Shown piece by piece: positions 58,203 through 64,000 of a stretch of DNA of 64,000 nt. Positions within the stretch are counted from its first letter, which is position 1, and each line of letters begins with the position of its first letter. The position numbers and the translations under genes are program-made. A model generated the notes under the pieces. The model saw only the letters and a program-made list of their open reading frames with translations, was not told the origin of the DNA and ran no database searches. Source of the stretch: Ancylobacter dichloromethanicus (GTDB lineage: Bacteria; Pseudomonadota; Alphaproteobacteria; Rhizobiales; Xanthobacteraceae); assembly GCF_018390645.1 (NCBI RefSeq), contig NZ_JAHBGC010000020.1:480869-544868 (forward strand), in the 5' to 3' direction.

Positions 58203-59717
58203 TCACTGCCCCCTGCCGGCCCGGGCGGCGAAGCGCACGGCTTCCTCGCCGGCGCGGAACAGCGCCCTGGCCTTGTTGACGCATTCCTGCAACTCGCTCT
58301 CGGGCACCGAGTCATAGACGATGCCGGCGCCGGCCTGCACATACATGCGCCCGTCCTTCACCACGGCGGTGCGCAGCACGATGCAGGTGTCCATCTCGCC
58401 ATCGGCGCCGAAATAGCCGATGGCGCCGGCATAGATGCCGCGCTTGTCGCGCTCCAGTTCGTCGATGATCTCCATCGCCCGTACCTTCGGCGCCCCGGAA
58501 ACGGTGCCGGCGGGGAAGCCGGCGGCGAGTGCGTCCAGCGCGTCGTGGCGCGGGTCGAGCGCGCCCTCGACATTCGAGACGATGTGCATGACCTGGCTGT
58601 AGCGCTCGACGAAGAAACTGTCGGTGACCTGCACGGTGCCGATCTTCGCGACCCGGCCGACATCGTTGCGGCCGAGATCGAGCAGCATGAGGTGCTCGGC
58701 GCGCTCCTTCGGATCGGCGAGCAGTTCCTCCTCGAGCGCCTTGTCCTCATGCGGGGTGGCGCCGCGCCGGCGGGTGCCGGCGATGGGGCGGATGGTGACC
58801 GTGCCGGCGCGCAGGCGCACAAGGATTTCCGGGCTGGAGCACACCAGCGAGAAGCCGCCGAAGTTGAAATAGACCAGGAATGGCGCCGGATTGATCCGCC
58901 GCAGCGCCCGGTAGAGCGAGAACGGCGGGAGCGCGAAGGGTGCCTCGAAGCGCTGCGAGAGCACCACCTGGAAGATGTCGCCGGCGCGGATATATTCCTT
59001 CGCCCGTTCCACCATCGCGCGATAGGCCGCCGGCTCGGTGTTGGACTGCGGCGCGACCGCCTGATGGAACACATCCTCGGAGGGTGGGCTCGGAAGGGCG
59101 CTGTCCAGCGCCGCCACCACTTTGTCCAGCCGCTCGCGCGCCGCCTCATAGGCGGCAGCCGCCGCCACGCCGGGCACCGGGCGCACCGGGGTGACGACGG
59201 TGATCTCGTCGCGCACGGCGTCGAACACTACCATCACGGTCGGGCGGATGAAGATCGAATCCGGCACGTCGATGATGTCCGGCTTGGGCGCGGGCAGCCG
59301 CTCCATCTGCCGGACCATGTCGTAGCCGAGATAGCCGAACACGCCCGCCGCCATGGGCGGGGCACCTTCCGGCAGGTGGATGCGCGATTCCTCCACCAGC
59401 GCCCGCAGCGCGACCAGCGGCTTGTCGGCGCAGGGCTCGAAGCTGTCGGGGTGGCTGCCGGCGCGGCGGTTGATCTCGGCGCTCTCGCCATGGCAGCGCC
59501 AGATCACGTCCGGCTCGATGCCGATCATCGAGTAGCGCCCGCGGGTGGCGCCGCCCTCGACCGATTCGAGCAGGAAGCTGTTGGGCCGCTCGCCGGCGAT
59601 CTTCAGGAAGGCCGAGACCGGGGTTTCGAGATCGGCGATCAGCGTGGTGATGACCACCTGCGCCTCGCCGCGCTCATAGGCCGCGGCGAAGGCGTCCGCT
59701 TCGGGAGTGAGGCTCAT
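58203..59717 (-). CDS. trpE: Anthranilate synthase component I
   Basis: The 504-residue chorismate-using enzyme shows the feedback-inhibition motif LLESVEGG near residue 49 and the catalytic domain with IFQVVLSQRFEAPF near residue 248, PIAGTRRRGATPHED near residue 312, LGRNDVGRV near residue 347 and GTVSGAPKVRAMEIIDELE near residue 401. It starts 15 bp after ppiD, so it has no room for a tryptophan leader of its own. Confidence 0.96.
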   Translation of the reverse strand: MSLTPEADAFAAAYERGEAQVVITTLIADLETPVSAFLKIAGERPNSFLLESVEGGATRGRYSMIGIEPDVIWRCHGESAEINRRAGSHPDSFEPCADKPLVALRALVEESRIHLPEGAPPMAAGVFGYLGYDMVRQMERLPAPKPDIIDVPDSIFIRPTVMVVFDAVRDEITVVTPVRPVPGVAAAAAYEAARERLDKVVAALDSALPSPPSEDVFHQAVAPQSNTEPAAYRAMVERAKEYIRAGDIFQVVLSQRFEAPFALPPFSLYRALRRINPAPFLVYFNFGGFSLVCSSPEILVRLRAGTVTIRPIAGTRRRGATPHEDKALEEELLADPKERAEHLMLLDLGRNDVGRVAKIGTVQVTDSFFVERYSQVMHIVSNVEGALDPRHDALDALAAGFPAGTVSGAPKVRAMEIIDELERDKRGIYAGAIGYFGADGEMDTCIVLRTAVVKDGRMYVQAGAGIVYDSVPESELQECVNKARALFRAGEEAVRFAARAGRGQ

Positions 59718-59732
59718 GACGTGGGTTCCGCC

Positions 59733-61622
59733 TCAGTTCACCGCGTCGGTGCCGACGATCTGGTCGAGCGCGGCACGGTTGATGCGGGCACCGAGCCGGC
59801 TCTGCAGCTCGACGAGATATTCCGTCATCAGATCGTTCTCCATGCCCTGGCGCATGTCGGTGATGAGCTTCTCGTCGGTCGTGCCGTTCTCGGGCACGCT
59901 GGCGCGCAGCACCTGGAACAGCAGGCGGCTGTCGCCACCTTCGGCCAGCGCGCTGCCGACGCCGCCCTCGGGGGTCTCGAACACGGCGGCCATGATGTCC
60001 TCCGGCACGCCATCGGCGGTGCGGCCGCGGCGCAGGCCGTTGGCGGCGCGCAGTTCGAGGCCGGCCGCGGTGACCGCCTGGTCGAAGGGCGTGCCGGCGG
60101 CGATCTTCGCCTTGAGCTCCTCCAGCCGTGCATCGAGCGCCTGGGCGGTCTGGTCCTGCTTCCACCGATCGAGCACCTGCGCGCGCGCCTCCTCGAAGCT
60201 GCGCTCGCGCGGCGGGGTGACCGCTTCCACCTCGTACCAGACATAGCCGCCGGACTGCGGCAGCTGGACCGGGTCGTTCTCGGCGTCGACCTCGGAGGCG
60301 AAGGCGCCGCGCAGCACCTCGGACCGGCCGGGGAAGCTGGCGATGGCGGCACCGTCCGGGGTCTGGCCCTGGATGCTGGTGTCGAAGCTCTGCAGCGCGA
60401 TGCCGACCTTGCCGGCGATCTCGGCGAGCTGGGCGCCGCCGGCGCGCTCGTCCTCGACCTTGTCATAGGTGGTGAGCATCGTCCGGCGGGCGGCATTGAC
60501 CTGCAGCGCGGCGCGGATCGCCGGGGCCACCTCCGCCAGCGGCTGGGTGGTGCCGGGGGTGATGGCGCCGATATGCACGATGACCGGGCCGAAGCGGCCG
60601 GCGATCACGCCGCTGGTGCCCTCGGCCGGAAGCGAGAAGGCGGCGTCGGCCACCTGTTTGTCGACGATGTCGGCGCGGGAGACGTCGCCAAGGTCGACAT
60701 CCTTCGGGCTCAGCTTGCGCTCGGCGACGATGTCGGCGAAGGGCGTGCCGGCGGCGATGCGCTCGGCGGCGGCCTTGGCCTCGTCCTCGCTGGGGAAGAC
60801 CAACTGCTGGACAACGCGCTTTTCCGGGGTGCCATAGGTGGAAAGATTGGCGTTGTAGGCGGCCTCGACCTCGGCGTCGGTGACGGTCACGCTCGACGCC
60901 AGAGCCTCGGGGGTCAGCACCATCACGCCGATCTTGCGGAATTCCGGGGCGCGGAAGGCGACCTTGCGCTCGTCGTAGAATGTGCGCAGCACCTCGTCGG
61001 ACGGATCGGCCGGGGCGGTGATCGAGGCGGGGGTCAGCATCGCGTAATTGACCGACCGCTCCTCGCCCTCATAGCGGGCGAGGGCGGCCTTCAGTACCTG
61101 CGGCACCTCGATGCCGCCGCCGAGCGACTGGATGAGCTGCTGGCGCAGCGCCAGGCCGCGCTCGGCCTCGACGAAACGGGCTTCGGTGAAGCCATTGGAG
61201 CGCAGCAGCCGGTCGAAATATACCGGGTCGAAACTGCCGCCAGGGCCGAAGAAGGCGGGATTGCTCTGCACCCGCTTGGCAAGCTCTTCGTCGGACAGCG
61301 CCAGGCCGAGCGACTTCGCCTGATCGTTCAGCGCCGCCTCGGCGAGCTGCTCGTTCAGGATCTGGTCGGGAATGCCGAAGGCGCGCGCCTGATCGGGCGA
61401 GATGCCGCGCTTGAGTTGCTGGCTGATCTGCTGCAGCCGCTCCTGATAGAGCTGCCGGAACTCGGCGATGGTGATCTCGCTGTCGCCGATGGTCGCCAGA
61501 GTCTGGCTGCCGAAGCCGCGGAACACGTCGGCGATGCCCCACACCGCGAAGCTGAGGATGAGCAGACCCATCAGGATCTTGGCGACAATTCCGGAGGCAC
61601 TCTTGCGCAGTGACTTAAGCAT
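59733..61622 (-). CDS. ppiD: Peptidylprolyl isomerase PpiD/SurA-type periplasmic chaperone
   Basis: The 629-residue protein has one N-terminal membrane helix (MGLLILSFAVWGIADVF, residues about 17-35), a SurA-like N domain with the pattern QQLKRGISPDQARAFGIPDQ near residue 71, one parvulin domain (about 250-380; LSPKDVDLGDVSRADIV) and a C-terminal domain. It helps fold outer-membrane proteins at the inner-membrane face. It heads the unit ppiD-trpE-trpG-trpD-trpC-moaC-moeA behind the promoter at 61676. Confidence 0.9.
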   Translation of the reverse strand: MLKSLRKSASGIVAKILMGLLILSFAVWGIADVFRGFGSQTLATIGDSEITIAEFRQLYQERLQQISQQLKRGISPDQARAFGIPDQILNEQLAEAALNDQAKSLGLALSDEELAKRVQSNPAFFGPGGSFDPVYFDRLLRSNGFTEARFVEAERGLALRQQLIQSLGGGIEVPQVLKAALARYEGEERSVNYAMLTPASITAPADPSDEVLRTFYDERKVAFRAPEFRKIGVMVLTPEALASSVTVTDAEVEAAYNANLSTYGTPEKRVVQQLVFPSEDEAKAAAERIAAGTPFADIVAERKLSPKDVDLGDVSRADIVDKQVADAAFSLPAEGTSGVIAGRFGPVIVHIGAITPGTTQPLAEVAPAIRAALQVNAARRTMLTTYDKVEDERAGGAQLAEIAGKVGIALQSFDTSIQGQTPDGAAIASFPGRSEVLRGAFASEVDAENDPVQLPQSGGYVWYEVEAVTPPRERSFEEARAQVLDRWKQDQTAQALDARLEELKAKIAAGTPFDQAVTAAGLELRAANGLRRGRTADGVPEDIMAAVFETPEGGVGSALAEGGDSRLLFQVLRASVPENGTTDEKLITDMRQGMENDLMTEYLVELQSRLGARINRAALDQIVGTDAVN

Positions 61623-61675
61623 ATGATTCTCGTCTGGCGTCGTGCGGGCGACGGCCCGGGGCGCGAAAGGCGCGC

Positions 61676-61704
61676 ATAATAGGGAGGCGTTCCCGCCGCC
61701 GCAA
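61676..61704 (-). promoter_or_regulatory. ppiD promoter
   Basis: On the minus strand TTGCGG (61704-61699), 17 bp, TATTAT (61681-61676) lies 54 bp before the ppiD start. The -10 is five of six to consensus. It is the likely promoter for the ppiD-trp-moa unit. Confidence 0.65.
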
Positions 61705-61809
61705 CGGCGCTGATGCCTCGCTCACGCAAGGAAAGCCGCTGCAGAGACGGGTCCGGTCTGTTATGAGGCGTTTGCGCGGAGTTTTTTGAGTGCAGGAGCT
61801 TGGAACGGT

Positions 61810-62565
61810 ATGAAGTTGCGTCGTCCACTGGTTGCCGGCAACTGGAAGATGAACGGCCTGAAGGCATCGGTCGCCGAATTCACGCGCATCGTCGAGGGTT
61901 GTGATGGCCCTCTGGCCGCCGAGGTCGATCTGATGGTCTGCCCGCCCGCGACGCTGCTGTCCGCCTTTGTCGCCGCCGCGGCGGGAAGCGATGTCGCCAT
62001 CGGTGGACAGGACTGCCACGCCAAGCCCTGCGGCGCCCATACCGGGGACATCGCCGCGGAGATGCTGGCCGATGCCGGCGCCCGCGCGGTCATCGTCGGC
62101 CATTCGGAGCGCCGTTGCGATCACGGCGAGACCGACGCGCAGGTGCGCGCCAAGGCCGAAGCGGCGCGTCGTGCCGGGCTGGTCGCCATCGTCTGCGTCG
62201 GCGAGACGCGGGCGGAGCGCGAGGCCGGTCAGGCCCTCGACATCGTGCGCGGGCAACTGGCCGGTTCGGTTCCCGACGGCGCCACCGGTGCCGGCCTTAT
62301 CGTCGCCTATGAGCCGGTCTGGGCGATTGGCACCGGGCTGACGCCGACCAATGAAGACATCGCCGAAGTGCATGCAGCCCTTCGCGCCGCGCTCAATGCC
62401 CGCTTCGGCAGCGAGGGCGAGGCGATCCGCCTGCTCTATGGCGGCTCGGTCAAGGCGGAGAACGCCGGCGAGATTCTGGCCGTGCCGGATGTGGATGGCG
62501 CGCTCTGCGGCGGAGCCAGCCTGAAGGCCGAGGCTTTTCTCGCCATCGCCCGTTCCTATCTATAG
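61810..62565 (+). CDS. tpiA: Triosephosphate isomerase
   Basis: The 251-residue TIM barrel interconverts glyceraldehyde-3-phosphate and dihydroxyacetone phosphate. It shows [13 protein letters not shown] near residue 7 (Lys), IVGHSERR near residue 96 (His), [11 protein letters not shown] near residue 168 (Glu) and [15 protein letters not shown] near residue 213. ATG 61810 gives the family N-terminus. It is divergent from ppiD. Confidence 0.97.
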   Translation: MKLRRPLVAGNWKMNGLKASVAEFTRIVEGCDGPLAAEVDLMVCPPATLLSAFVAAAAGSDVAIGGQDCHAKPCGAHTGDIAAEMLADAGARAVIVGHSERRCDHGETDAQVRAKAEAARRAGLVAIVCVGETRAEREAGQALDIVRGQLAGSVPDGATGAGLIVAYEPVWAIGTGLTPTNEDIAEVHAALRAALNARFGSEGEAIRLLYGGSVKAENAGEILAVPDVDGALCGGASLKAEAFLAIARSYL

Positions 62566-62704
62566 CCGGGCCTGCCGACGATCCGCATGGCGTGCCGGCT
62601 GGAAACGCCGGTCGCAATCGTGTAGGAACGCGCCCAAAGAGTGCGGCGGGTGAGTTCGGCAAGAGGACTCGCACGCTGCTGCACGAGCATTTTGAAGGCG
62701 TCAG

Positions 62705-63094
62705 ATGCAAACCGTACTCATCGTCATCCATCTCATGGTCGTGCTGGCCCTGATCGGCGTGGTGCTGATTCAGCGTTCCGAAGGGGGCGGGCTCGGCATT
62801 GGCGGCGGAGGCGGGGGAGGCGGCGGTGGCGGTTTCTTCAGCGCGCGCGGCACGGCCAATGTGCTGACCCGCGCCACCGCGATTCTGGCCGGGCTGTTCT
62901 TCCTCACCAGCCTCTCGCTCACCGTTCTCGCCGGCTGGGGCCGTGGCCCGACGACGATCTTCAACGCGCCGACGGCGGTTCCCGGCTCGCCTTCGGCTCC
63001 CGCGCCCGGTGGCTCGGTGCTCGACCAGCTCAACGCCGCCCAGCCCGCGCCGCCGGCCGCTCCCGCCGCGCCGCAGGCTCCGCAGTCGCAGTGA
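62705..63094 (+). CDS. secG: Preprotein translocase subunit SecG
   Basis: The 129-residue SecYEG partner has two helices: residues about 3-21 (TVLIVIHLMVVLALIGVVLIQ) and about 58-78 (TRATAILAGLFFLTSLSLTVL), joined by SEGGGLGIGG and a run of 11 Gly, ending in FFSARGTANVLTRAT. The C-terminal tail is Ala/Pro rich. It lies between tpiA and pyrG, a common alphaproteobacterial order. Confidence 0.93.
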   Translation: MQTVLIVIHLMVVLALIGVVLIQRSEGGGLGIGGGGGGGGGGGFFSARGTANVLTRATAILAGLFFLTSLSLTVLAGWGRGPTTIFNAPTAVPGSPSAPAPGGSVLDQLNAAQPAPPAAPAAPQAPQSQ

Positions 63095-63100
63095 TATCGG

Positions 63101-63128
63101 CGCCGCGCCGGTCCTTTCCGGCGCGGCG
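63101..63128 (+). terminator. 11-bp hairpin between secG and pyrG
   Basis: CGCCGCGCCGG (63101-63111) pairs with CCGGCGCGGCG (63118-63128) around TCCTTT. The following TGCCGTTTCCCC is only weakly T-rich, so it may end part of the secG transcripts or act as an attenuator ahead of pyrG. Confidence 0.5.
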
Positions 63129-63198
63129 TGCCGTTTCCCCACAGGCGAGTGCCCGTTCGGCAAGACGGGCTCTCGTCGAATCGCGTTTTTGCCGATAG

Positions 63199-64000
<802 letters not shown>

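Noticed and set aside
58197-61613. Plus-strand frame of 1138 codons opposite trpE and ppiD
   Set aside because: It mirrors trpE and ppiD; composition is that of an antisense frame.

Overview
This high-GC window reads as chromosome from an alphaproteobacterium of the order Hyphomicrobiales (Rhizobiales). The gene order best fits the Xanthobacteraceae/Bradyrhizobiaceae side of that order, but the genus call is inference. Three conserved blocks support it: nuoA-N followed by birA, rnj, a methylmalonyl-CoA epimerase, a DUF1467 gene, proS, lolC, lolD and dnaE; then rpsB-tsf-pyrH-frr-uppS-cdsA-rseP-bamA-lpxD-fabZ-lpxA-lpxI-lpxB-gltA; then gltX, comEC, lexA, moeA, moaC, trpC, trpD, trpG, trpE, ppiD, tpiA, secG and pyrG. 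SOS operators of the alphaproteobacterial type (GTTC-N7-GTTC) occur three times, which fits.

Bases 1-2131 look like the right end of an integrated genomic island. Leftward genes are linked by ATGA overlaps and include a winged-helix type protein and a large ORF running off the edge. The region ends at a displaced 3' fragment of tRNA-Asp, the usual scar of integration into a tRNA gene. Right of it come a small P-loop ATPase, a secreted proline-rich peptide and an AGCS amino-acid:cation symporter.

Bases 5558-20416 hold a complete 14-subunit complex I operon with nuoC and nuoD separate. An extra two-helix membrane protein lies between nuoH and nuoI, and a possible 30-codon coupled ORF precedes nuoJ. 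Co-oriented genes follow for biotin ligase, RNase J, the epimerase, a DUF1467 protein, ProS, LolC and LolD.

The most unusual locus is between lolD and dnaE. After a clear lolD terminator there are two LexA boxes, a strong ribosome binding site and a 32-residue single-helix membrane protein. One box closely matches the box of lexA at the other end of the window. The arrangement suggests an SOS-induced small membrane protein comparable in type to Caulobacter SidA, a cell-division inhibitor.

After dnaE, a sulfotransferase-like gene in an AT-richer setting interrupts the run before rpsB. Translation, nucleotide, lipid and envelope genes follow. dxr, often found between cdsA and rseP, is absent at this place. 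A palindromic bidirectional terminator separates lpxB from the leftward gltA. comEC runs rightward and overlaps the 3' end of lexA by 7 bp. A GntR regulator and an AtzH/HpxZ-like gene lie between lexA and a leftward ppiD-trpEGDC-moaC-moeA series. The window ends in tpiA, secG and the start of pyrG.
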